Assembly: GCA_950059285.1 (NCBI GenBank)
Contig: CATLTV010000007.1
Location: 1 to 58,729 of the forward strand
Reading direction: 5' to 3'
Origin: an uncultured Pseudomonadota bacterium
GTDB taxonomy: Bacteria > Myxococcota_A > Bradymonadia > Bradymonadales > Bradymonadaceae
DNA: 58,729 nt
The position numbers were made by a program, and so were the translations under genes. The notes below the pieces were generated by a model that was not told the origin of the DNA, made no database searches, and worked only from the letters and a program-made list of their open reading frames with translations. Every line of letters starts with the position of its first letter. The stretch's first letter is position 1. Of the stretch, positions 28,224-36,875 are shown one piece after another.

Positions 28224-29570
28224 CTAGAATGAGGACTCATCAGCGTCGTCGCTGCGGCTCTCCATCGGGTCAGTCGTCGTGGCAGGTGTAATCGCGCGAG
28301 CAGGAGCTGTCGCTGGTGTCACGCGGGTTGTGGTCACGGGTGCTACTGAAGGCTCAGTGGCTGGCTCAAGTGGGGTAAGGTCACCAAAGCGATAGGATGC
28401 CGAGAGCATCACAAACAGGGGACCGTCGCCGCCGATAAAGTCGGGGCCCTGCGTCAGGAATGAGGGGTTGAGCGTGCCGTCGAGGGTGAAGTTCTTGTGC
28501 GCAAGCCCCACGCCTGCGTTCCACTGGAAGCCCGTGAAGTTGGCGCTCATCTTGTCAGTGCCATCGTCCGTGAGCTGGGAGTTAAGCGCGATGGCGTGGT
28601 TGTATTCCATACCTGCACGCACGCGTAGCCATGGCTTGAGGAGGACCTCCATGGCCACGTTTGCGCCAGGCAACAGGAGCATCTTTGTAGAGTTCGAGTC
28701 GTTGTCCTCGGACTTGTCAGGATCAACATTCTGCGAGGTGAATCCGAGCGTGGCATAGCCTGCGATGTGAGCACGCTCGGCGAGCGTGATGGAGGGTCCT
28801 GCGCCGAGCACCACATCGAGCTGACTGGCCGAGCTGTCGATCGTCTCGTCGCCAGAGAGCTCATCACTCCCCTGATGGATATAACCTGCGCGACCGAGCA
28901 CGCCGAGACGCACGGAGTCATCCATGGGGAAGTAGGCACGTGACGTGAGCGCGGCGCGAATTTGATTGCCACCCGAGGTGCGCTCATCACCCGTGGTGTT
29001 CTTGGCGTTGATGAAGCCAAGGTGAAGCGCAAGATCGATGTCCTCTAACCCATAACCCACCACGAGGTTAGCAAACCTGGAGGATGCCCTGGTGTCATCT
29101 CCCATGGCGGGTGTGGTGGAGTTGATGCCTGTGCCAAGGCTCAGGCGCACGCCGAGATCGCCAAAGCCAAGCAGGACATCGGCTGCGGTGAAGGGCTCGG
29201 TCGCCATGGGGTAGCCTGGCAAGCTTGGGACAGTGAGCGCTTCAAGCGCGTTGAGTTCGTTGAGACGCGAGATCGAGGAGGCGTCAAAGACATTGCCACG
29301 ATGCAGCGCCACGCCCCAGGTCAGAGTCTCATCTCCCATAAGGAACAGCCCATTGCCCTGTGTGGCATCGGCACCAAAATCAAAGCTCAGACGGTCAGTG
29401 TAGCGTGTGGTGAGGTGAGGATAGGTAAACACATCATCGGCGTCTTCGATGAGGCGGTTGCCCTGAAGAGATGTGCTACGGTCTGCCCACGCGGTGGATG
29501 GCAGTGCGATGATTCCGGTGAGCGTAAGCAGGGCGATGAAGTAGGTTGGGGACATGCGAACTGTGGACAT
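28224..29570 (-). CDS. Outer-membrane beta-barrel protein
   Basis: The 448-residue precursor has a Sec signal peptide (MSTVRMSPTYFIALLTLTGI to STAWA). The mature part shows alternating hydrophobic and polar residues with frequent aromatic girdle residues, and ends the barrel with GPLFVMLSASYRFG. It resembles FadL/OmpW-scale porin-like proteins in length and pattern, but no specific family is recognised. The C-terminal 50 residues are a Thr/Ala/Pro-rich tail, unusual because barrels normally end at the last strand. AAAGGA precedes the ATG. The leader contains two hairpins. Confidence 0.75.
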   Translation of the reverse strand: MSTVRMSPTYFIALLTLTGIIALPSTAWADRSTSLQGNRLIEDADDVFTYPHLTTRYTDRLSFDFGADATQGNGLFLMGDETLTWGVALHRGNVFDASSISRLNELNALEALTVPSLPGYPMATEPFTAADVLLGFGDLGVRLSLGTGINSTTPAMGDDTRASSRFANLVVGYGLEDIDLALHLGFINAKNTTGDERTSGGNQIRAALTSRAYFPMDDSVRLGVLGRAGYIHQGSDELSGDETIDSSASQLDVVLGAGPSITLAERAHIAGYATLGFTSQNVDPDKSEDNDSNSTKMLLLPGANVAMEVLLKPWLRVRAGMEYNHAIALNSQLTDDGTDKMSANFTGFQWNAGVGLAHKNFTLDGTLNPSFLTQGPDFIGGDGPLFVMLSASYRFGDLTPLEPATEPSVAPVTTTRVTPATAPARAITPATTTDPMESRSDDADESSF

Positions 29571-29603
29571 GGTAAAATCCTTTGGGTTAAAAATGCCAAA
29601 ATC

Positions 29604-29635
29604 AGGAGCTGTTTGATAGAAATCAAACAGCTCCT
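29604..29635. promoter_or_regulatory. 14-bp hairpin in the leader of the barrel gene
   Basis: AGGAGCTGTTTGAT and its complement enclose AGAA, 34-65 nt before the barrel start codon on the minus strand. It may act in leader RNA folding. Confidence 0.6.
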
Positions 29636-29654
29636 AAAGACTTGAAAAGAAAAA

Positions 29655-29700
29655 GGATTACGTGTGGTGAAGTGTGAATACACCTCGCCACGCGCAATCC
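29655..29700 (-). terminator. Minus-strand rho-independent terminator within a leader
   Basis: A 21-bp stem has four transition differences that all become G-U pairs in minus-strand RNA, so the structure is intact as RNA. The loop is ATTC, and the stem is followed on the minus strand by TTTTTCTTTT. It lies upstream of the barrel gene and downstream of the palindrome at 29799-29866, so it may end a short leader or small RNA. Confidence 0.7.
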
Positions 29701-29798
29701 TCCTGTTGATCCATTTAACCTACTACGCCGAGTAACCTACTGTAGTGATCCTCGAAGATCAAGCCACGCGAGCATGAATTTAAAGGTGAATTTGATCG

Positions 29799-29866
29799 TC
29801 ATGCAGGGAAAACAAAGGGGCGACGGCTGCTTAAGCAGCCGTCGCCCCTTTGTTTTCCCTGCATGA
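29799..29866. terminator. Perfect 68-bp palindrome after propeller lipoprotein gene
   Basis: The 34-bp arms have no loop or mismatch and are centred at 29832/29833. It lies 50 nt beyond the minus-strand stop at 29917. It is not AT-cored; the centre is GCTTAAGC. Confidence 0.8.
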
Positions 29867-29916
29867 ACATATGTTTAGCTCAACCCTACCTGCTCTGCTT
29901 CTTCTTCAACATACTC

Positions 29917-31467
29917 TTATGGAAGGGTTACGCTCACGAGAGCAAAGTCTTTTTTGCCATATCGAGGTAGCTGCTCATCAAGGACCACATTGTCAACGTC
30001 ATCTGGGCGGTACACCATGTCGATAAAGATCCGATCTCCCGAGACCGAGAGCTCATCAAAGCGCCCATCAAGCACATCTTGAAGCAGCGTGTGCGTGACC
30101 AGCACACCCTCATCATCAAACTGGAGGAGGAGGGGCTGAATCACAGCACCAACCGTTGTGGTGAATGTGGCATCTTGCTCCACGACCTGCGTTTCAGCAA
30201 AGATACTGCATCCAAAGACAGCGCCGCCCTTGTAGGGTTCCAGTTCGGCTCCCATGACGTCTTCCTCACTTTTGATGTGTCGTACCCAAAGGAACAGCCC
30301 ATCTGGTGATAGCTTCGCCAGAAAAATATCCTGAGAGTTCGTCGCCGTGAGCTGCATATCATCAAACTGTACGGTGTCTTCAAATGTACCCACGATGAAG
30401 GCTCCATTGCTCGAATCATGAGCGGCACCCTTGGCGATATCGTTACCAGCGCCACCCCATGTCTTGTGCCAGAGATACTCACCCTGTGCGCTCCATCGGC
30501 TCGTCCATGCGTCAAACTGCCCCTTGCTAGAGAGCTTTCGCGCCTCCATGTCACCCCCCTCAAGAACGGGCTCACCACGAAAATCACCGCCAAACATGAT
30601 GTCGTCATTTTCAAGCACTGCAATGGACTTGGCGCGCTCCGTCCTTGCACCTGCTAGCCGTCGAGCCCAGAGCAGTTCCCCAAGAGGATCAAGCTTGAAG
30701 AGATAAGCGTCCTGATCGCCAGCAGCGGTGAAGCTCAACGGGCTTGTAAGGTGTACAGAGCTCAGGCTCAGGTCACTGTTACTCCCCACACCGAGCACGA
30801 TGTTATCCTGACTGTCGATGGACACCTCGTTGCCTCCATCCGACTGTGTGCCACCAAATTTTTTGGCCCATAACACACGCTTATCACGGTCCATCGACAG
30901 GACGACGGCGTCAAGCCCTCCATGGGAGGTGAGGGTGGTGTCCTGAAAGTCCACCGTGCCTTCAAAGTAACCACTCAGGATGAGTCGATCTTGTGAGTCG
31001 CACACCGCGTCAAAGATATTGTCCTCCCCTGTACCTCCAAACTGCTCCACCCATTGCAACGTGCCGTTGATGTCATAAAGCGCCACAAAGATATCCGCCT
31101 TACCTCGACTTGTGAGCGTAACGTCACCTATCGTGATAGCGCCCTCAAACTTGCCGCTGGTGTAGACGTTACCCTGGCTATCGCTGGCCACGGCGTCAAT
31201 CTCATCCTCGTTGCCAGTGCCTCCTCCCGTGTGTACCCATTCTATCGTGGTTGATGGAGGTGAGGATGTATTCATGTCCTCGCTTCCATCAAAGGCAAGG
31301 TCCACGTCGCTGTCCTGTGCAGTGTCCAGATCCATGACACTGTATAAATCCATGGATGTCTGATTCGACATCATATCTTGAGCATCATCCTGGTCAGGTG
31401 AGCTTACCTCACATCCAGCGCTTAAAAATCCACAGAGCAAAAGAGAAAGAGTCTTACCTGGTTTCAT
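29917..31467 (-). CDS. SBBP-type beta-propeller lipoprotein
   Basis: The 516-residue precursor starts best at 31467 (MKPGKTLSLLLCGFLSAGC), with GAAAGGA upstream; the open frame extends to 31548 without support. After a lipobox Cys and an Asp/Met-rich linker come about seven repeats of the type GGTGEDNIFDAVCDSQDR, each with a WVEQFGG-like start, the pattern of SBBP/delta-60 beta-propellers. It is likely an outer-membrane lipoprotein with an exposed propeller. The substrate or partner is unknown. Confidence 0.85.
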   Translation of the reverse strand: MKPGKTLSLLLCGFLSAGCEVSSPDQDDAQDMMSNQTSMDLYSVMDLDTAQDSDVDLAFDGSEDMNTSSPPSTTIEWVHTGGGTGNEDEIDAVASDSQGNVYTSGKFEGAITIGDVTLTSRGKADIFVALYDINGTLQWVEQFGGTGEDNIFDAVCDSQDRLILSGYFEGTVDFQDTTLTSHGGLDAVVLSMDRDKRVLWAKKFGGTQSDGGNEVSIDSQDNIVLGVGSNSDLSLSSVHLTSPLSFTAAGDQDAYLFKLDPLGELLWARRLAGARTERAKSIAVLENDDIMFGGDFRGEPVLEGGDMEARKLSSKGQFDAWTSRWSAQGEYLWHKTWGGAGNDIAKGAAHDSSNGAFIVGTFEDTVQFDDMQLTATNSQDIFLAKLSPDGLFLWVRHIKSEEDVMGAELEPYKGGAVFGCSIFAETQVVEQDATFTTTVGAVIQPLLLQFDDEGVLVTHTLLQDVLDGRFDELSVSGDRIFIDMVYRPDDVDNVVLDEQLPRYGKKDFALVSVTLP

Positions 31468-31549
31468 GACGGGTCCTTTCGTGAAGACATATGAAGTGAG
31501 CTCAATGAGACATAAGAAAATACCATATAACATCAAGACCTTAAGCATA

Positions 31550-31720
31550 TCTTAAGAGCTGATTTTAAAACCATCCCGTCGGATGATTGTGAGGGACTTG
31601 CAATCTCAGCGTCGACAAGCCACTTGTGGTGACGCTGTCACAACTTCGGGCTTGTCTCCTTGAGCTTGCAAGCCCCTCACTTCTCCTCCTCGGTCCTGGT
31701 TTTGAAACCAGCTCTAAGAG
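31550..31720. repeat. Long imperfect inverted repeat (about 170 bp)
   Basis: The outer arms are AGAGCTGATTTTAAAACCA and the near-complement ending CCAGCTCT, and inner arms include GTGAGGGACTTGCAATCTCA against TTGCAAGCCCCTCAC and GACAAGCC against GGCTTGTC. The element could fold over nearly its whole length. It lies between two minus-strand genes. It may be a MITE-like element or an encoded structured RNA. Confidence 0.55.
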
Positions 31721-31839
31721 GATGTTAACATTCTCTTAAAACGCGCGACATGCTTTTGAATGGAACCTGTTTAATATATAAGTGATTGATTTTAAATAGT
31801 AATACTCCTTGCATGTGTGCCAATAGCAAGAGGTTACGT

Positions 31840-32718
31840 TTATAGCCAGGTCTCCCGACATCGTGAGAAATAATCAATCAAAGGTGTGCCTTTGCGACCG
31901 ATTAAACGCTCAAGAGTTGGGTCCACAGTAGCTGCTGAACCTCGTCGTAAATCGGTGTGCAAGACGGTCTGTACCATCGCTTGCGCAAGACTCATGCCCT
32001 GGCGTTGCAGCCGAAGAAGGTAAGACACAGGGTTGATGGGACGATAGCTGACATCCTCCTGAATGACCTCGCTTAACATCTGCACGGCTTCCTGAAATGT
32101 GACCGATTCGGGTCCAGTCAGTGTGTATGCCTTGCCCTGATGAGGTCCAGGGTCAACGAGGATCTTTGCACACACCTCACCCATGTCCTGTACATCAAGA
32201 AAGGCAACGCGCGCGGATGCAGCAGGCAGAGACACACGTCGATCTGAGCGCAGCTCTTCACGGTAGGCGTCCTGAAAATTCTGGGCAAAAAATCCAGGCC
32301 TCAACATGGTGCTCTGACAGGGGAGTGTCTTCAGGTGTGCCTCGATCCTTGCGTGCGGTATAAAGGGCATGTTGTCAGCGCCCATCACAGAGATAAAGAT
32401 GATATGTGTGACGCCAAGCTCACAGGCACGCGTGCAAAATGCATTGAGGGTATGTTCCACCTTTGAAATCGCTGGCGGTCGTAGCAACACCACGCTGCTA
32501 CATCCCTCAAGCGCTTCGTCCCAGGTCTTCGGGTCTTCAAAGTCAAGCGCACACACGCCGTTTTCGGAGTGACCATCACGGTAAAACTCTTCTGGTAACG
32601 AGGCCCGCTCTGGATTGCGGCAGGCTGCTCGTGTAACACGTTCTGTACGTGTCAGCGCCCGTACAACCTCTCGCCCGACATTGCCCGTCGAGCCTGTAAT
32701 GAGTATGTGTTGTGCCAT
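31840..32718 (-). CDS. NmrA-like NAD(P)-binding protein
   Basis: The 292-residue protein begins MAQHILITGSTGNVGREVV, with the TGxxGxxG nucleotide-binding motif of atypical short-chain dehydrogenases. The body matches the NmrA/SDR-a5 group (SVVLLRPPAISKVEHTLNAF, HIIFISVMGADNMPFIPHARIE, TMLRPGFFAQNF). These proteins reduce quinones or sense redox state in some bacteria; the catalytic Tyr-Lys pair is not obvious here. The start at 32718 is preceded by GAGGAGA. The open frame extends to 32763, which is unlikely to be used. Confidence 0.85.
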   Translation of the reverse strand: MAQHILITGSTGNVGREVVRALTRTERVTRAACRNPERASLPEEFYRDGHSENGVCALDFEDPKTWDEALEGCSSVVLLRPPAISKVEHTLNAFCTRACELGVTHIIFISVMGADNMPFIPHARIEAHLKTLPCQSTMLRPGFFAQNFQDAYREELRSDRRVSLPAASARVAFLDVQDMGEVCAKILVDPGPHQGKAYTLTGPESVTFQEAVQMLSEVIQEDVSYRPINPVSYLLRLQRQGMSLAQAMVQTVLHTDLRRGSAATVDPTLERLIGRKGTPLIDYFSRCRETWL

Positions 32719-32779
32719 GCATCTCCTCGTTATGCTGATGTGATACGCTCGGAGTATACGCACAAATTTGTATAAAAGA

Positions 32780-32848
32780 AGACGAGAGCGCGGGAGGTGG
32801 GGGCCAAAAATCGAAGATTTTTGGCCCCCACCTCCCGCGCTCTCGTCT
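32780..32848. terminator. Perfect 33-bp hairpin with 3-nt loop
   Basis: Arms AGACGAGAGCGCGGG and onward enclose GAA, with a GC-rich stem. It lies 21 nt after the minus-strand stop at 32870. A second short hairpin, CTGAAGTTC with a 5-nt loop, follows at 32847-32869. Confidence 0.8.
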
Positions 32849-32869
32849 GAAGTTCAAAATGAACTTCAG

Positions 32870-33358
32870 TCAGGTATTTTGAGTCATCTCCTTCATCAGA
32901 GTGGCGTCCTGCTCCACGGCAGCGCGCATGCACTCAAGTAAGATGGCAGCATGGTCCTCGGAGTAGTCACCGCCATCAAGGAGCAATGCGCCGCGTCGTT
33001 CCACCTCCTGTGAGAGTGCCTGGGCAAAGCGGTCATGGTGAGCTGCGCCAATGCCAGACATCGCGGCGAGGTCGTGGATGGCGTCGCCTTGCTGAATGAT
33101 AAGACCTTCCTCGAGAGAGGCGCGGTTCTCGTTCATGTAATGCAGGAGCGCTCTCTCGGCCTTCTTCTTTGGCATCACCAACCAGACCACACCCACCGTG
33201 GTCAATACGCCCGCAGAGGTGGTCAGGCCCATCGTGGTTGTGGAGAAAAACCCACTGCCATCCTGAGCCATCGCGGTGGAGAGCGGCGCTGCGGTCATAC
33301 ACATGGTCAGGCTCAAGGTCAGTGTGGCAATCGGTCGTGTGAACATCGTTCTTTTCAT
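32870..33358 (-). CDS. Secreted or periplasmic hypothetical protein
   Basis: The 162-residue precursor has a Sec signal peptide ending near STAMAQ. A second hydrophobic segment follows (TMGLTTSAGVLTTVGVVWLVM), so it may be anchored in the membrane. The rest is a helical domain with LLHYMNENRASLEEGLIIQQGDAIHDLA. It could be a relative of a poorly characterised group of short myxobacterial proteins, but I cannot name the family. GAGAGA lies before the ATG. Confidence 0.65.
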   Translation of the reverse strand: MKRTMFTRPIATLTLSLTMCMTAAPLSTAMAQDGSGFFSTTTMGLTTSAGVLTTVGVVWLVMPKKKAERALLHYMNENRASLEEGLIIQQGDAIHDLAAMSGIGAAHHDRFAQALSQEVERRGALLLDGGDYSEDHAAILLECMRAAVEQDATLMKEMTQNT

Positions 33359-33504
33359 GAAAATCTCTCGTCATAAGGATCAAAAGCGTTCAGCGCTGCT
33401 CCCTCAGGTTTCACGTCACTGTGCATCACCTGGTCAGGTACGAGGGCCTGCTCTGAACAGGTACGCCAGGGTTCTCGACGACCAGGCGAGAGATGTTGTG
33501 TGGG

Positions 33505-33587
33505 GCATTCAGGTAAACCCCAAAAAAGTATGGGCGAGCGCTTTTAAAAAGCGCTCGCCCATACTTTTTTGGGGTTTACCTGAATGC
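33505..33587. terminator. Perfect 83-bp palindrome, longest in the window
   Basis: The 41-bp arms are perfect with a 1-nt loop (A at 33546). It ends only 3 bp from the minus-strand CAP stop codon at 33591. It begins at GCATTCAGGTAAACC and includes an A-run and T-run inside the arms. Confidence 0.85.
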
Positions 33588-33590
33588 GTT

Positions 33591-34325
33591 TTATTGGCGC
33601 CCAAAGACCTGGGTCCAGTAAGCGCCCGATTTGCCGATACCGATGACGTTGGCATTGGCCTTCATGATGTTTTTGCAGTGGCCCTCGGAGGTCATCCAGA
33701 GGGTCATCGCCACCATTGTATTGGTCGCTCCAGCGGCGATGTTTTCACCCATGGGAGTGCCCATGAAGTCTGTACGCCGCGCACGCTCCGAGAAGCTTGA
33801 GCCATCACTACCCGTGTGGGAGATATCCTTGGTGGTGTCCATATCAAGGCTGTGGCAGCGTGCCGCCTTGCGTAGCTCGGGGTCCATGGTGAGCGGAGGC
33901 ACGGGAGGCATCTCTGTACTGCCGCAGGTTGCTCCCGCAGTGCGCTCCTCATTGACGAGACGGAGGATCTCTTCTTCTGTGGCAGCGTCGCGCTCATCCC
34001 AGTTCTCAATACTTCCAATATTACAGGCAGATGAGGATGAGCCACCGCCCATGTCACCCTGTGTGTTCATGTCAGCTCCATTCATGCTGGCCATATCCTG
34101 AACAACTTCCTCCTGCGAGCCCATATCATCCGTGACAGGTCCTGTCGTGGTCATGTCTGCAGTGGTGTCAGATGAGCTGTCAGAGTCCGTTGTGCTCATG
34201 TCCTCGGAAGAGCTGGTTGGCTCGTCTGTCTCCGAAGCTCCCGAACATGCCACAAGACCGAGGCTTAAGCCGAGGCAGAGAGCGAGTATGCGTGTGCGTG
34301 ATGACTGCGTAGTATGAACATGCAT
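33591..34325 (-). CDS. CAP-domain (SCP/PR1) lipoprotein
   Basis: The 244-residue precursor has a signal ending LVAC, followed by about 80 residues rich in Ser, Asp, Thr and Met (SSEDMSTTDSDSSSDTT). The CAP domain covers about residues 115-243: ILRLVNEERTAGATCGS, MDPELRKAARCHSLDM, DISHTGSDGSS, MGENIAAGA, and a final CKNIMKANANVIGIG. His residues in HTGSDG and at HC are the usual CAP cavity ligands. The family binds lipids or ions and has no agreed bacterial role. AGGAAGGA lies just before the ATG. Confidence 0.9.
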   Translation of the reverse strand: MHVHTTQSSRTRILALCLGLSLGLVACSGASETDEPTSSSEDMSTTDSDSSSDTTADMTTTGPVTDDMGSQEEVVQDMASMNGADMNTQGDMGGGSSSSACNIGSIENWDERDAATEEEILRLVNEERTAGATCGSTEMPPVPPLTMDPELRKAARCHSLDMDTTKDISHTGSDGSSFSERARRTDFMGTPMGENIAAGATNTMVAMTLWMTSEGHCKNIMKANANVIGIGKSGAYWTQVFGRQ

Positions 34326-34609
34326 GGTGTGGTCCTTCCTGATGTGTGCGATGAACCATCCTCTTCAGGATGATAGCGTGGACGTTTACGATAGGCATTG
34401 TTCTGAAAAATAAAAAGTAGAATGTTTTTCATGGGCATAGAACCGAACTGTTTTATTCCATGCGGTCACCTATTTTCACAAAGAGATCTTGCTGCATCAC
34501 TGGAGGGGAGAATCTTTGGCACATGGTTACCTGATGTGGATTTACCCACAGTACGTTTTATTCGTTATCGTTTTTTATATGTTTATTCATTCACTTAGAG
34601 ATTTTGATT

Positions 34610-35482
34610 ATGTCAGTTATAGCAGATGCAAAAGCAGGTTTACATTCAATCAAGACAGATCCATCCAAGGAGGACGTCCTTGAGAAGCTGGCCCAGGCAG
34701 GCTATCTGACCAAGGGAGCCCTTTATATTGTGATTGGGTTCCTGACCGTACGTGCCGCGATAGGTTTTGGCGGTGAGATTGCGGGTTCAAAGGATGCTAT
34801 CAAGTTTATTGCGGGTCAGCCCATGGGTCGTATCTTGCTAATTTTAATGGCATTTGGCCTGTTTAGCTACGGCGCGTGGCGCTACGCCAAGGCCTATCTC
34901 GCCAGGGTCAAGAACAAGAGCTCCAAGGACAAGGTTAAGAGCGTGATGAAGAAGGTAGGTTTCGCCATCAGCGCAACCTCGTACACTTCACTGGGGGTGT
35001 TTGTGGTGCTGTTACTTTCCGGCAGCTCCTCGGGAGGTTCTGGCGGAGGATCTTCCGTCACAGGATTCTTGAACGATGCCATGTCCACGGCATGGGGACC
35101 GATCCTCATGGGTTTGATTGGCTTTGGTGTGTTGATCGCCGCTCTCATGCAGTTCAAACATGCGTTTAAACCAGAACTAAAAGAACAGATTGATACGACC
35201 GAGCTTGATGCAAAGACACAACGTGTGGTGACCTACTTCTACCAGGCAGGCTCACTTGCTCGTGGCGTCATCTTTGGTCTGATCTCCTATTATCTGATGC
35301 ACTCGGCTTACCAGGCCACGGGTACATCCGTGGATAGCTCCAAGGACGCATTGCGTCAGATCTTCTCAATGTCTTATGGTAGCACCTTGCTTGCCATTGT
35401 CGCCTCTGGGCTGTTTGTGTACGGCGTGGCGTGCATGGTAAAAGGCCGATACCGCAGCGTATCCGCGCTTGATCTCAGGTAA
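34610..35482 (+). CDS. DUF1206 membrane protein
   Basis: The 290-residue protein has six hydrophobic segments in three pairs, typical of DUF1206. Repeated motifs are YLTKGALYIVIGFLTVRAAIGFG near the start, YTSLGVFVVLLLS in the middle and AGSLARGVIFGLISYYLMHSAY in the third pair. The loops between pairs are basic or Gly/Ser-rich (SGSSSGGSGGGSS). The family is of unknown function and inner-membrane. No clear ribosome binding site is seen, so the ATG at 34604 is an alternative. Confidence 0.85.
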   Translation: MSVIADAKAGLHSIKTDPSKEDVLEKLAQAGYLTKGALYIVIGFLTVRAAIGFGGEIAGSKDAIKFIAGQPMGRILLILMAFGLFSYGAWRYAKAYLARVKNKSSKDKVKSVMKKVGFAISATSYTSLGVFVVLLLSGSSSGGSGGGSSVTGFLNDAMSTAWGPILMGLIGFGVLIAALMQFKHAFKPELKEQIDTTELDAKTQRVVTYFYQAGSLARGVIFGLISYYLMHSAYQATGTSVDSSKDALRQIFSMSYGSTLLAIVASGLFVYGVACMVKGRYRSVSALDLR

Positions 35483-35511
35483 TATCCTGGACATTCACAT
35501 CCTGTGAATAC

Positions 35512-35573
35512 GACAAAAGCGGGGCGTAATATTTCGATATCGAAATATTCAAATATCACGCCCCGCTTTTGTC
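35512..35573. terminator. 16-bp hairpin with nested AT-core palindrome
   Basis: Outer arms GACAAAAGCGGGGCGT are perfect. Inside is a perfect 22-bp palindrome centred on GATATC, followed by CAAATATC without its left partner, as though part of the left arm had been lost. It lies 29 nt after the DUF1206 stop. GACAAAAGCGG recurs at 57804-57839. Confidence 0.8.
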
Positions 35574-35731
35574 ATGTACAAGGAACACTCCGCATATCAT
35601 GTCATTTTAATATGAGATAAAAAGACTTTGATATCGGTCATGTGTGAACATAATAGACGCCGTGTTTTACGACAGGTCGTCGATATCATGTTCTGGTAGT
35701 CAATTATATCCATGTGTTCATAAGGATTTAC

Positions 35732-36715
35732 ATGTCTCTCTTCAATACAAAAAACATAGCAATTTTAATAACTTGCGTTGCATTCTTGGCGAGTTGTTCA
35801 TCGACCAAGACAACCGCAGGAGAGCAACCGACAGAGGAGGTTGTTGAGGCTTCTGTGGAAGCGCCATCCTCTCAACCTGCTTCTGATATCCCCGAGTCAC
35901 AACCTGGCGCAGCAGTGGAAAAAACCGCGCTCCCATCATCACAATGGATTGCAGAGCGTGTGAAGTCATCACAGGAGAGGCTTTCTGCAACCAGGGCAGG
36001 GCAGACCATCTGGAAGGCCATCGAGGCACATGGTGGACTTGAGCAATGGTACAGCCGTGGTCCTCTGAAGTTCAGGTTTACATACACACCTGTTGATCCC
36101 GAGAAGACCGTGCGCGATAGCGTCCAGGTCATTGATACGTGGTCTGCGCGCGCACGTCACTCGATGCCAGGGAATGAGGCTGCTCAATTTGGTTGGGATG
36201 GTTCACAGGCGTGGTCAACGCAGGACGAGGCGATCAACGTGAACGTCAGGTTCTGGTCACTCACGCCCTTTTATTTTGTGGGTGTTCCGTTTGTGATGGC
36301 TGATGAAGGGATTAACCTTGAGGAAGCGGGTGAGATTGAGTTTGAGGGTCGCACCTATGATCTCGTCAAGGCGACCTTTGCTCAGGGGACAGGAGATGCT
36401 CCTGATGACTTTTATGTGGTGTATGTGGACAGAGAAACAGGTCGCGTTGGCGGTGTACGCTACATTGTCTCCTATCCTGGATTTTTCCCTGATGGTGGTC
36501 ATTCACCCGAGAAGTTCATGGCTTATGATGGAGAGCAGCGCGTTGATGGCGTGCTCTTCCCACAAACATTCCGCACCTTCATGTGGGATGCCGACAAGAA
36601 CACCACGCTTGACCTCGCGACAAACTCATCGATGACGGATGTTGCCTTTGATGCAACCCTGACAGATTCCTACTTCTCTGTCCCAGAAGGTGCGAGCATC
36701 GTGGACAAGATGTAG
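35732..36715 (+). CDS. Lipoprotein, possibly DUF6503-like
   Basis: The 327-residue precursor starts at 35732, preceded by AAGGA. A lipobox is present (LASC), followed by a Pro/Glu/Ser linker of about 50 residues. The main domain, from GQTIWKAIEAHGGLEQWYSRG onward, resembles DUF6503/LolA-like beta-sheet lipoproteins that start with a short helix and a Trp (AIEAHGGLEQW). Later features include GWDGSQAWSTQDEAI and DPKKT-like strands. A role in lipoprotein or lipid handling is possible by analogy, but not shown. Confidence 0.7.
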   Translation: MSLFNTKNIAILITCVAFLASCSSTKTTAGEQPTEEVVEASVEAPSSQPASDIPESQPGAAVEKTALPSSQWIAERVKSSQERLSATRAGQTIWKAIEAHGGLEQWYSRGPLKFRFTYTPVDPEKTVRDSVQVIDTWSARARHSMPGNEAAQFGWDGSQAWSTQDEAINVNVRFWSLTPFYFVGVPFVMADEGINLEEAGEIEFEGRTYDLVKATFAQGTGDAPDDFYVVYVDRETGRVGGVRYIVSYPGFFPDGGHSPEKFMAYDGEQRVDGVLFPQTFRTFMWDADKNTTLDLATNSSMTDVAFDATLTDSYFSVPEGASIVDKM

Positions 36716-36750
36716 TGTAGTCCAGATTACATAGTTTGATTTTATAGATT

Positions 36751-36788
36751 AAAAGGTTAGAAATAATTTTATTATTTCTAACCTTTTT
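36751..36788 (+). terminator. 17-bp hairpin terminator
   Basis: Perfect arms AAAAGGTTAGAAATAAT (36751-36767 and 36771-36787) enclose a 3-nt loop. The second arm ends in TTTTT. It lies 35 nt after the lipoprotein stop and is a typical rho-independent terminator. Confidence 0.8.
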
Positions 36789-36875
36789 GCGTTTAAGTTG
36801 TTGATTAACCAACATACAGAAGAACTCCATGGTGGAGTCTTTATGCGTCGGTCAACCTGTTATAAGGATTTATGC

